DNA of 64,000 nt, taken from assembly GCA_963920525.1 (NCBI GenBank), contig OY986435.1, positions 274,930,848 to 274,994,847 of the forward strand, read 5' to 3'. Origin of the DNA: Dichetophora obliterata (taxonomy: Eukaryota; Arthropoda; Insecta; Diptera; Sciomyzidae). The notes beneath the pieces were generated by a model that was not told where the DNA came from, searched no databases, and worked only from the letters and a program-made list of their open reading frames with translations. A program made the translations under genes and the position numbers. Positions within the stretch are counted from its first letter, which is position 1. Each line of letters opens with the position of its first letter. Below, piece after piece: positions 12,230 through 22,579 of the stretch.

Positions 12230-14255
12230 CATAATTTTAAAATCCATGAAAATGGTTAGTATTGTGCTAAGGAATCAAAGCCATTGATCCTCAAATCATA
12301 TTGTGTACTGCTTCTGTTATGTTATGTTATAAATATGTTCAATACTTTGAAAAAATATAAATGTTTTATGGGAAGGATTTTAAGTTCTCTAAAAAGTTGT
12401 ATACTACTATGAAGTCGACTTTTATTGCACACAATCCTAATGGCATGTTTTTGTGATATAAGTAAAGGATGAATTTTATTAATATTGGTTCTACCCTTCG
12501 AAGATAAACCATATTGTAGCTTTTATTGAAAAATACCATGGTAGATACAAGTAAGAAGTTTTTTGGAGCAAAATTTTTTTAAATAGAAAAGCTGTCTTGT
12601 TGCAGCCAATAGATATCTTTTGAGAGCAGTTGTATGATCCAGCCAATTTACTTGCCAATCAACAATGATACCTTACTTAGGTATATTAAAACTCTTAACA
12701 CAATCAATATTGATACATTTCTTGGAGCAACAAACCGAATCGTTGTAAGTTGTAATTTTTGATGTAGATGTACATGTTACTTTATCATAAGTAAATTTAT
12801 TGCATCCAGTGCAATGGAAAGTAAAGTTGAGTAGTTTAAGATCCTTAACTACAACATTAAAATACATCATTTTTGTTTTTTCGCTCAAGATAAGCTTATG
12901 GGCTAAAAACCAATGACTTAATAGCTTAAGGTCGTGATGTATATCAACTACAAGGTTAAAGACCGTATCACATTCGTGAGTACAAGCCATATCATCCGCG
13001 AAGGCTATGGTTTTACTTGAAAAATTCTGCGCAAAAATTGAATTTGTGTATATCAAGAATAAAATAGGACCTAAAACAGAACCCTGTGGAACACTAACAC
13101 ATACTCTTTGAAAACTGCTGAAGTTATTATCGACTTTCACTCTTTGCTATCTATCAGTTAAATAAGACGATAACCATTTGTGAAAATTTCCTCTAAAACC
13201 ATATTTATAAAGTTTTGAAAGTAAAATATCATGATTGACCGTGTCAAAAGCTTTCGTTATGCCAATGAAAAGAGAAGCCGATACTTTTTTATTATTTAGA
13301 CCATTATAAATGTTAGAGCAAAACTTCAGAAGGGCATCTTCGGTGGATTTATTTTCTCTAAGACCAAAGTGCGAATCATTAAAAAATAATTTTTTTTAAG
13401 AAAACTTAGCATTCTTGATTTAACTGCCTTTTCGAAAATCTTGGAAAACGTGGGAAGAAGTGAAATCAGCCTGTAATTAATAAGATCAGACTTATCCCCT
13501 TTCTTATACAAAGGAATAACTTCAGCATATTTAAGCTGATATGGAAATATTCCTGCAGTAAGACTTTTGTTAAAAATATGACAAAAAACATATACAACAT
13601 TAAATGCAATATTTTTTACAAAGGAATTAGAAAAACATCCAGAGGTAGCCGAATGTGACTTTTTTGTATACAGAATAATTTTGTATAACTCAAAAGATGA
13701 GATAGGCTTGAAAAACATACTATCGCGGTGAAAGTTTTCTTTTTTCAAGCAATCGCATTATACTCTATTTAGTCCATTGTCTGAAATAGTATCATTGCCA
13801 ACGAAAGCAAAAAAATTTCTTAGATAAATTCGTTTTATCAATATAGCCGCTGATCTCTACCATCTACTACTATTTCTTTAATCAGACTATTGTGACAAGT
13901 TCTATGTAATATATTATTAATCAATTGCCATTCTATTTTCACGTTTCCTTTGACTTTGTCAAACTAATTAATATAATAATAATTTTTAACACTCTTTGTT
14001 TCAGAAACTATCTCTTTGCATAAGAGATTATAGCGTATTTTCAAATAATTATCATTAGGATTTTTAGATATCTTTTTTAAATGTTTGTTTTTGGAATCTA
14101 TTTTGGCCAGCAATTCACAAGACATCCATGGTTTAAGTCGTTTTCTTTGTGAGGTTTTGTCTACCACTTTTTTTGAGCACCTATTTACATGTTCGGACAA
14201 ATTATCAATAAATAAAATATAAGATTTCGACGGATCTGGTTCAACATACACTTTT
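12230..14255 (-). pseudogene. Family B reverse transcriptase
   Basis: Blocks in order on the minus strand are the charged linker RLKPWMSCELLAKIDSKN, then RT motif IPLYKKGDKSDLINYRLISL, FSKIFEKAVKSRM, AFDTVNHDILLSKL, SVPQGSVLGPILFLIY and the catalytic box TIAFADDMACT (near 13000). These are followed by the thumb-like LLSHWFLAHKLILSEKTKMM. The sequence GITKAFDTV shows the second catalytic block. Frames change near 13380 and 13140, and stops occur in the C-terminal part. The enzyme would copy the element RNA at a nicked target. The FADD box itself is intact, but the reading frame is not. Confidence 0.75.
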
Positions 14256-14261
14256 TTTTAA

Positions 14262-15385
14262 TGTTTGTTTCATATATTATTTATTATTATTATTATTCAT
14301 TTATTTTTATTTTTATATTAGTACATTAAGAACTAGTTTCTTTTATAGTACAGAGATCAAAGACGTAATTTGAATTTAACTTATTATAAAACATTTAACT
14401 TAAGTCTTAGGTAATTTAAATTTATTATCCTACAATTAAAAGTGTCATCAAAAAATTTGTATGTAAAACAAATGTAAATTCATAAGACAGATAGAACTTA
14501 AATTAAGAAAGAGCAAACAAGATAGAGAGATAGAGAGAGAGAAAGAGAGAGAAAGTCATATAGAGCTAAAGATCTGATATTTTGTTAAGTATTTTGTGAT
14601 GAAAAGTGCTTCATAATAGCATGTTTGAAGGATATCTTTGACGCTATGGATTTTAAGCTACTATGCAATGAATTCCATTATCTCGCGGCAATAATAAGGA
14701 ATAATCTTGTGGAGTTTAAAAAATTAAAAAGGTATAATTATCACTTGGCTTCTATTTGACCGACTAAATTGCAGTTTTTCAAATAAGTAGAAAGGAGTTT
14801 TGTGGTGTATGAGTTTGTGTAAAAATATGCAATTCCTGGCATAAGAGTAGCTTATGATATCGTACCCAAGTAAACAGTTTTTTAATTGAGCTAAACGATA
14901 AAATTTACGCAAACCGTAGACATAACGAGTGGCATGATTAAACGCGATCTTCAATTTAAGATGAGACCGCGAGTCTAACTTGCTGTATACAACAGAAACT
15001 TTTTACAAGTGTACAAGTTCAGAATATGTTATGACGGGGACAGCGAGATGAATTACAAGTTTACGTCTTAGATCAATAGGTGAATACTCAGACGACAACC
15101 AAAGGTTACGGAAGATGTAATAGATTTTGCGGACTACTCTGTTGATATGATCTGTGCACGTAAAGGAAGCATTGATATTAAATCCAAGACTTTTTATCAC
15201 CCAATATAACGTATGGAATGGAGTTAAGGCTTATTTTTTCTTTAGAGACAGGCAACACATGCGACTTAAGTACATTAAGGCAACACATGCTACTTAAGTA
15301 CATTAAGACTTTATTTTATACTGTCAAGATCTTCATTCAGTTTGCATACTAAATCTTCCATGAGAGTAGCTTACTTCATCCCAAA
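14262..15385 (-). mobile_element. Family A LINE, 5'-truncated copy A1
   Basis: The minus strand carries the C-terminal part of the family A ORF2: KSLGFNINASFTCTDHINRV, LRRKLVIHLAVPVITYSELV, FNHATRYVYGLRKFYRLAQL, RNCIFLHKLIHHKTPFYL, then a 3' tail of TTATTAT/ATTTATTTTT runs at 14262-14320. The same blocks occur in copies A2-A4. It sits between the endonuclease and reverse transcriptase parts of family B, so it inserted into that element. It contains a 27-bp duplication (GGCAACACATGC-ACTTAAG) near 15250-15303 and frameshifts, and cannot encode protein. Confidence 0.75.
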
Positions 15386-15835
15386 ATTCGTGTCTAAGAT
15401 TATTATTTAAGGCAACAAAGTTCGTTTTCAATCAGAATGAGGGATTGTTTTCCGATATGTTAGTTGAATTTGATTTGAATTTGAAAACAAAACTGAAACA
15501 AATCATACAGTGGTCAGAAAACTTGTAATCAGCTACAGAGCTACAGATTAAGAAATCAACTGAAATAAACCTAACAAAGATATGATCAATGCAATAAGCT
15601 GATTTGTACGAAAACCTAGTTGGCTAATTAATGCATGATTCGAGTCCAAAGGAAGATAATAATGACAAATAATTGTCTGCAATTGAAGAGTCTTCCAAAA
15701 TATTCAAATTCATATTACCCAACAAAACGCAGTTAGTAGATTGTTCATCGAAGGGTAGCTTACGTAAATCATCAAGAAAAACGCCATTATTTAAGTTTTT
15801 ATAAAAAACACGCCGAGAAAAAAAACACCTTTACC
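15385..15835 (-). pseudogene. Family B apurinic-type endonuclease fragment
   Basis: The minus strand reads FFLDDLRKLPFDEQSTNCVL, LGNMNLNILEDSSIADNYLS, LLSSFGLESCIN-stop-PTRFSYKSAYCIDHIFVR, then DYKFSDHCMICFSF. These are the GD[FM]N, IDHI and SDH motifs of the endonuclease domain that opens ORF2 in non-LTR elements. Here the catalytic GD is GN, and an in-frame stop precedes PTR. The continuation of this protein is found beyond the inserted A1 copy at 14255. Confidence 0.7.
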
Positions 15836-17130
15836 TTCAACGTCGCCATTTAGAAGCTTAGAGAAGTGTTCCCTCCATAACGTCAGTGTACTCCGGATAT
15901 CTGTCACGAGATTCTCGTTTTTATCCTTGCAGTAAGGGGTCCTGGTTAGAAAACCATCTGCAAGGCGTTTTATTTTTTCGAAAAATTTCCGGGCCTAATT
16001 CCCGTCACAATCTTTACATGCATCTCAATCTTCGCTTCACATACAGCTGCTATCACTCCTTAGCAGCGTGCGTTACAACAAACTGCAGGGTAGCTTTGTA
16101 GGCGGCGTCTTTCTCTGCAGTGGCGTCGCTACACTCCTAGTCGTACCATTGGTTTCGACGAGGGCGGTGGTAGGCAATCACCTCTTCAGCAGCCGCACGC
16201 ATGAAGTTGGAAATGTGTGTCCACTGCGCGCATATGTCATCGATCGGAGGAGTGCTTTGAAAGTCTGTTTCGATTGCAGCTTGTCGACGTCTAGCTTACT
16301 CTGTGTAGGGTTGCGTGCATTCTCAGCTGCCCACAGATATTTTCGGATCTTGGCTGCGACAAGATAGTGATCTGAATCAATGTTTGCCCCATGGATCGTG
16401 CGTACATCCAATACACTAGAAGAGTGCCTTCCGTCGATAAAAACGTGATCCATTTATTTTCTGATTTTTTGATCAGGGGACATCCAAGTGGTTTTATGAA
16501 TATTGAGATGCCAGAATCTAGTGCTACTTATGACCATGTTTTGCGCTGTGGTGAATACAATCAATCTCATTCCGTTATCGGAGGTGTTAACGTGAAGGCT
16601 GAACTTTCTGACTATTGGACCAAATATGTTTTCCTAGCCCACCTTAGCGTTGTAGTCTCCACGCACGATTTTTAGGTCGTAACGGGGGAAGGTAAGCATT
16701 TTCAAGGCGCTCGTTGATATTGTCTTTGGTCTCATCGTCCTTGTCTTCTGTTGGAGCGTGCGCACATATTAGGCTTTTATTTCAGAATTTCACAGGTGTG
16801 GAAATTTGATGTGGGCCCGTAGTCTCTTACAAACTACAAATCTGTATCCAAACTCATGCTTCTCCGCATGGCCACTGTAGAAGATATCACAGAGTGCATG
16901 CCAAATGCAACCCTGTCCCTTTCATAGCATTTCTTGGATAGCAGTGATATCAGCTTTGTATCTTTCCAAGACATCAGTTAGTTTGATAGAGGCACTTTCC
17001 CAATTAGGAGTTTGAACATTTAAGATGCATGTCCTTAAATCATTATCAGTTTTTCGTTTGCGGTAGTCATCATAAGATTTGGAGAATTGGATGGGCTTCA
17101 AACTCGATGTACTACTTGTTTTAAGCCTAG
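15836..17130 (-). pseudogene. RTE-type retrotransposon endonuclease relic
   Basis: Minus-strand blocks in order from 17050 down are RYKADITAIQEM, IFYSGHAEKHEFGYRFVVCK, DLKIVRGDYNAKVG, IFGPIVRKFSLHVNTSDNGM, STRFWHLNIHKTTWMSPDQ, MDHVFIDGRHSSSVLDVRTI and SDHYLVAAKIR. The end near 15840 matches the linker LTLWREHFSKLLNGDVEG. This is the endonuclease domain of RTE-group LINEs that are often annotated as craniofacial-development-protein-2-like in insects. The catalytic residues QE, GDYNAK and SDH are visible but lie in shifted frames. The reverse transcriptase half is missing, cut off where family B begins. Confidence 0.8.
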
Positions 17131-17327
17131 CAACTCAGTTTAACCGCAAGACTGCCGGATGTTAGTTTTGACGTTGCCCAGGAAACACCACGTATAGGTT
17201 TAATTCTTGCAAGCTTTTTTTCAGCAGTAGAAATAGACGACTCGGAACATTTCAAGAATAGCGAAAACTCTAATTTTTTATTTGTTTCTAGCGGATGATA
17301 TGGATTTTTGACTACTTAATCTAAATC

Positions 17328-17707
17328 TGAAAAATTTCAGGCTGTTCGCAATTGGCTTAGAAGTTATAGGCCTCCAAAGTTTGAAAAAATGGCCTACAAA
17401 TATTTCAGTGTTTCACCAAAACTACGCTTTATGGGTATAATAAGAAAGGTAATGCAAATAACTATCAAACATAGGAATATATAAATCATAAAAATCCGTG
17501 TACAACTATTTAAGAAATAGCTCTTATTATATTTATAATTTGTCTGAAAAAATAGTGGATTCCCTTCTACGAAAGCAATACATTGATACCCATAATGTGT
17601 AGTTTTGTTGGAACACTGAAAAAAACAACAATATTTGTAGGCCATTATTCCAACTTTGAAGGCCTATAACTTCCAAGCCAATTGCGAGCGGTCTTAAATT
17701 TTTTTAT
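17328..17707. mobile_element. Small inverted-repeat (MITE-like) element
   Basis: The left arm 17328-17438 and right arm 17585-17705 are imperfect inverted copies. Both contain CGCAATTGGCTT-GAAGTTATAGGCC, ATGGCCTACAAATATT and AAAACTAC-C-TTATGGGTAT. The spacer is about 146 bp with no coding content. It lies between the RTE relic and a family C fragment. No target duplication is clear. Confidence 0.7.
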
Positions 17708-17769
17708 TTGAGGGAAAAGAGAGAAATCACTTGTTTATTTAATTTTAACTGTCCAAGCTATTAAATGAA

Positions 17770-18310
17770 ATCAGACGATACCTGAACATCCTCCAGCAAG
17801 GATACATTGATATTCTTCGGAGTTCTCACATCCTGGATTGGTCTGTGACCTCACTCACATTAGGTGTGAGAAAGCTCTGGCGATAAGTTATCCTACAAAT
17901 ATCATATCAGAGAACAGGTATAATTCTGGCCACTCTACAGCAGATGGCTTCCATAATACTTCCATGGCTTCTTATAATTTTCCAAGGTTGCCTTATCGTG
18001 ACATATATACCATCAAAATGGAGGGAGGTAAAGGAAGAAGTTATCCCTGAAGCGAGTAAGATGGCGAAAATGAGTTTATAGGACCTTAGACACATTAGCA
18101 TTTAATATTTTCTGCAGAAAACACTCTAAAGATTGACTCATTTTCGATGTAACATCAACTCAAATTTGCTTTCAGATTCACAAGATGCTTACAAGAAAGG
18201 CAGGTCTATAGAAATGGTCCTGCACTCCCTAGTAGGCTTAACAGAAAATCACTTTCTTCACATGGAATACACAATGATAGTTTTTCTGGATATCAAAAGT
18301 TCTCAGCTAT
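17770..18310 (+). pseudogene. Family C reverse transcriptase fragment (LOA/I-like)
   Basis: The plus strand reads ATLQQMASIILPWLLIIFQG, CLIVTYIPSKWREVK, then (after frame changes) QDAYKKGRSIEMVLHSLVGL and EYTMIVFLDIKSSQL. The same blocks occur on the minus strand at 62.9-64.0 kb (RKGLSVEMALNSLVDCL; EYTMVAFLEIEGAF), so this is the N-terminal half of the same reverse transcriptase family. The FLDI catalytic block is present. The YADD part lies beyond the break and is absent. Several stops are present. Confidence 0.65.
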
Positions 18311-18839
18311 AAAAATGTCTATTTTTAACAATCGTAACTAGCTCGCCGCAATAAATTTAAAAATTGTAATTGTGAATGTGAATTTGCTCTACATTCACTA
18401 TTATGTAGTAGTGAAGCGTTATTAAAACAAAAAATCTAAGCCTTGGTTCTGAAACGCAAAAACCTTAACACCCACCTGTTATTTGTTTAAATTTGACACA
18501 ATTTCGAATTGAAAATTGTATAGTTTTTGCACAAATGTGTTTACATGCTAAGGGGCGCGGAAACAAGAAAAGTAATGAAAAAGTCGTTTGTGTGTCACTT
18601 TGACACATATGGGAAAAGTGCTGAATTATCTTTGATAACGCATCAGTTGTGTTTCGTTTGCTGAAGTTTTTTATATTTATAAACTTTTATTTGCACTCTG
18701 TAACAAAACATTAAGCAAATTACATACACTCAAAAATATTTGTGTGTAAATATAACTAATAACTGTGTCCAGTTTACGAAATTTTTTCGTAGTTTTAGCT
18801 ACAAATAGGATTCGTAGAATCGACGTACATTAGTACATA

Positions 18840-21447
18840 CACCAAAAATATATGCGGAGTTAACCCAAGTTTTTTCATGAGTCAAAAGAGTTTTTGAGAA
18901 GTTAAAAACGTTTTGTCGCCGTAAAACGCAAAATGAATTGCATCAAATTTTTTTTTTTTTTTTTTTTGTTAATATAAAACTTTTTTTGCTTGATACAACT
19001 CATTTTTAAAGTTTGGAGTAAACTAAAAGCAGTTTCAAATTAACTCTGTATCTTCTCCGAACATATGTCATTTTAACTCCTTTAAAACTTATTGCAACTA
19101 TCTATGAAGAACGTCTTTGTATTTTAAAGCTGATACGGAGTTATGTTTAGCACGAAACAGAGTCTGCTCGAGCAAATATTTCCGTTTGTTCATTTTACTT
19201 TGAATGAAGATAAAGTACTAAAATATTTTAACAAGCAAATCAAGTGTGCTGTAAGAATTAAATGTTGCATAATGATGAAAAAGGACCGTTTTTACTATAA
19301 CGAGTTATAACTCGTTATTTTATTATATTAGTATATTAGTTTTAGTATATTAGTATAATTACTAATATATTATATTAGTTATTTTAGTATATCTTTATAG
19401 AAGTGAAACTTCCAATGTGGTTATTTGATATAGAGAGTAAAATTTTTCGAGTGTCGTCACGAAAGTTTTTTTAATCTCGTCACGAAAAATTGTGTACACC
19501 AGCAATGATATTTATTTTTTTTGCATGGGTAGGGGTTTGTATCTGAAGGGTGGCAGATAGAGTGTATGTGTGTTTAGAAAAAATGTTAAATAAAGAAAAC
19601 AATATGACCAGCTCATACATTTGACCTCCCTTATCAGTTATCAATTATTAAGCTAGGGTTATCAATTTTTTAAAATGAACTATAATAGACAATTTCTTCT
19701 ATTTTTTGTGTTTTTTGTATCGGGACCCCCAGAAGGGTGGTAGATAGAGTGCTGGTGCGCTTAGAAGAAATGTTCAATGAAAAATCAGGTAGGACCAGAC
19801 ATTAGACCCTCTAACCGTCATAAATTTTTTTATATTAATTATAATAAACATTGTTTCATTTTGTGTTTTTTGTATCGGGTTTCCCAGAAAGGTGGCAGAT
19901 AGAGAAAAGGTAAGTTCAAAAGAAGTGTAAAGGGGAAAAATTTATAGAACCAGCTCACATATTGATCCCCCTAGGGGTTATAAATGTTTTTATATGAATT
20001 ATAAAAGCCATTTTTTAATTTTTTGTTTTTTGTATTGTATTTCGTTTGACTCCCACCCCCTCTATCGGGACTCCCACAATAGATCCCCATAGGTGAATTT
20101 TTTCGCATTATTTGGTAAATATCAAATCCCGAACATATTTCGCATACATTGCTAACCATTAAAACCAGAATTATTAAATGAAGTACCAACCAATGACAGT
20201 GAAAATATTAAATAAACAGAATATTTTTTATAAAAATTTTGTATTGTATTTCGTTTGAGATGCTATCTCTTTCTTTCTCTCTGTTTTTTTACCAAAATCT
20301 ATCTTATTCTTTATATTAAGAAGTTTCTCTTCTGTACTGTATACACACTATACTATAATTTTTTAACCTGCGATGTATTTTTTATAGAAAATTTTGGGAA
20401 ACTAAACAATTTTATTAAATTTGGTATAAAACTGTTGTTTTAATAAAAATCAAGATACACACATTTTTTTAAAAGAAATTATGAGTTTTTGAAACATACT
20501 AAAGTCACATATTACCATATTTTATTAACGAAACTACATTAAACACTAGTAAACAAATTTTGAATATATGTTTAACGACATTTAGGCAACCCTGCTCACT
20601 TAACACAAATCGCCTTAAGAATATTCTACTAATTTTTGTACCAAATTTAATTATTCTAGCATCACTATATATCGGAATTAAGCATATTAAATTAAATGCA
20701 ACGTCCATTTTTGTATTAGTATAGGAACACAATTAACTCATCTTTTAAAAAACTTTCATAAACCAAGCGTTCACCCTGCTGTTTAATCCTTACTACATTT
20801 TGATAGATGCTTAAAAAATATATTTTCCCTCATTCAACGAGCAAAATTTAAGCAATCAATTGTAAAATCAATGCAAATATTCATCCCTTTTTTCAAATAT
20901 GTTAAATACAAAAATCCCTTTTTTGAAAATTCCCCTTTAAATCAAAAAAATGAAACACCTTTGAAACAAATTTTGAGAGTTGAGCGCAATTTAAGCTCAA
21001 AAGTAAAAAAGTTTTAGAATTAGAAATTATAGGGATTCAAAATTGCCAAATCGAGGATAAGCTGCTATGTGAGTATGGAGAAGAGTTTCTGTTTTCGTAT
21101 TGAAATAAGAAAAAAATAAAAATAATTAAACAAAAAAGAAATTACGGGTTCTTTATTTGACTCTTCTGTGGGTGAGTTTGTTTATTTTTAAAGCTTCATT
21201 CTACATCTAAATGAGTTGATTCTAGTTTTTGTTAGTGAACTCAAAATTTAAACATTCTCAATTTCTCAACCTTAAAACAACTCAAAACGGAGTCAGTACG
21301 ACTTTTCAAACAAATCCAATTTTTGAAGTAAATTGAACACACAAACAGAGTTAAATATAGTTTTTACAGCTTTGGCGAAATACCATGCACAAAAAGAGTT
21401 AAATTGACTCCGAATATGACTTTATTTACTCCGCTTTTTTTTTTGTG
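18840..21447. mobile_element. Nested TA-flanked element, GCGGAGTTAA termini
   Basis: The left end is CACCAAAAATATATGCGGAG followed by TTAA; the reverse complement of the right end is CACAAAAAAAAAAGCGGAG followed by TAA. TA flanks both sides (18838-18839 and 21448-21449). Subterminal AGAGTTAA/TTAACTC motifs repeat at both ends (18900-19080; 21150-21420). The 2.6 kb interior has no coding sequence and carries a tandem repeat at 19530-20060. Confidence 0.4.
19530..20060 (+). repeat. Three-unit tandem repeat, period about 155-187 bp
   Basis: The phrase GGGTGGCAGATAGAG recurs at 19548, 19735 (GGGTGGTAGATAGAG) and 19890 (AGGTGGCAGATAGAG). Each is followed by TAGA(A)AAAATGT, ACCAGCTCA or ACCAGACAT, then a T-rich segment ending TTTTTTGTATCGGG. 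A fourth partial start (TGTATTGTATTTCGTTTGA) lies at 20033 and again at 20240. Confidence 0.75.
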
Positions 21448-21550
21448 TATTACGAATATATTATTCGTATTCGTACAAAAACAAATGCATATTGTACGAA
21501 TACATTTGCTACATTTACTAATGATCATAATATGTAATAACGAAGAAAAC

Positions 21551-21830
21551 ATTCTTTCTTAGCTGGAGTTTAAAACTCGGCTCTTTAGCTTACGAGCCAC
21601 GTACTCTAGCAGAAGGCTACATCCACTTTACAATTATACTGTTCCTTATATTCTGTAGTTGTTCGACAAACCAGCCAAAAAAAAAAAAACAAATCTTTTT
21701 GAGCTGGGGTTTGAACCTCGGCCTTTAGCTTACGGGCCAAGCACTCCACCAGTAGGCTGCAGTCACTTTACAATCATAAACTTAATTATGTTCTGTAGTT
21801 GTTCGACAAGCCAAGCTGAACGATTTCAGT
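21551..21830 (-). repeat. Two tandem tRNA-like units, period 141 bp
   Basis: Units start at 21561 and 21702 (AGCTGG-GTTT on the plus strand). Read on the minus strand, the second unit has an A-box-like TGGTGGAGTGC, a possible stem GGCC...GGCC, and a B-box-like GGTTCAAACCC. Both units continue with CACTTTACAAT and TTCTGTAGTTGTTCGACAA. A related sequence on the plus strand heads the SINE at 44835. They look like SINE heads rather than functional tRNA genes, because no clean acceptor stem is visible. Confidence 0.55.
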
Positions 21831-22579
21831 TTAAAATTTTTTAAACTCAACTAATAATTCGTACGGTCAACCTACAAATTATTTTTTTCCTAATATGATT
21901 TTTCATTCGTAAATAGTACAAAAGCATTAATAAATACTACAAATGCAATGAAAGAAATTACGAAGCTATTCGCACGAGAAATTTACGAATATTATTATTA
22001 ATTTTTACACAATCGTTTGTACAATGCACTAAAACGAATTGATTTATTTTTGTTAACGAATATAATTAGTACATAAAAAAAATATATGCGTAGATACTAC
22101 ATCAGGTATTAGTAACATTATATGAATGAATTAGTAAAGATATCACAATAAAAATACTTTGTATATTGTACGAATATTTGAAGAATGTACGAATAGTTTT
22201 TACGAATATGAATGGTAGAAATTTACTAATAAGTTTTTTGAGTGTAGAAAATAAAAGCTTTACAAATTTTACTGTGCACCAGTGTACACAATAAGCATAC
22301 GTACAAAATAATTCACTTATTACAAGTTGTAACACTAATTGATTAAAGCTTATTCATACAGTTATATAATTTAGGAACTTATTTTAGTTATTATCTTAAC
22401 CCGAATCACCCTGAGTAAATTTTTGTTTAAATTTTCAAAATGACCTGTTAACGCAAATATAAAATGGTTTAAAATAAAATAAGAACATTTTGAGTGTTTG
22501 TGTTTGCGTTGCCATATACAGGGTGTTTCGGGTTAATGGCAGATATAATATATGTATTCTCTTAAGTGTTCTTACATCT

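Larger units (their letters stand above)
11719..15835 (-). mobile_element. Non-LTR retrotransposon, CR1-like (family B), split by another LINE
   Basis: On the minus strand the element starts inside an endonuclease domain (about 15835-15385). It is interrupted by a family A copy (about 15385-14262), then resumes with the linker and reverse transcriptase (14255-12230). It ends in a 3' region closing with ATAAATAAAT-type repeats near 11719. The A/T-simple 3' tail is typical of CR1/L2-group elements. The clade is inferred from motif style only. Confidence 0.6.
18727..22244. mobile_element. TA-flanked element with CACTCAAAAA termini
   Basis: The left end reads CACTCAAAAATATTTG and the right end reads AAGTTTTTTGAGTG, both flanked by TA (18725-18726 and 22245-22246). 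The interior outside the nested insertion is rich in TACGAA/TTCGTA motifs and holds two tandem tRNA-like units. No open frame of note exists, so it would be non-autonomous. The inverted match is only about 10-11 bp, so the boundary call is moderate. Confidence 0.4.

Noticed and set aside
18465..18468. TTAA as the left end of the piggyBac element
   Set aside because: The subterminal 25-bp match lies 114 bp inside this TTAA but only 34 bp inside the right TTAA. The sequence TTAC at 18541 gives a better-matched distance, so the left end was set there.
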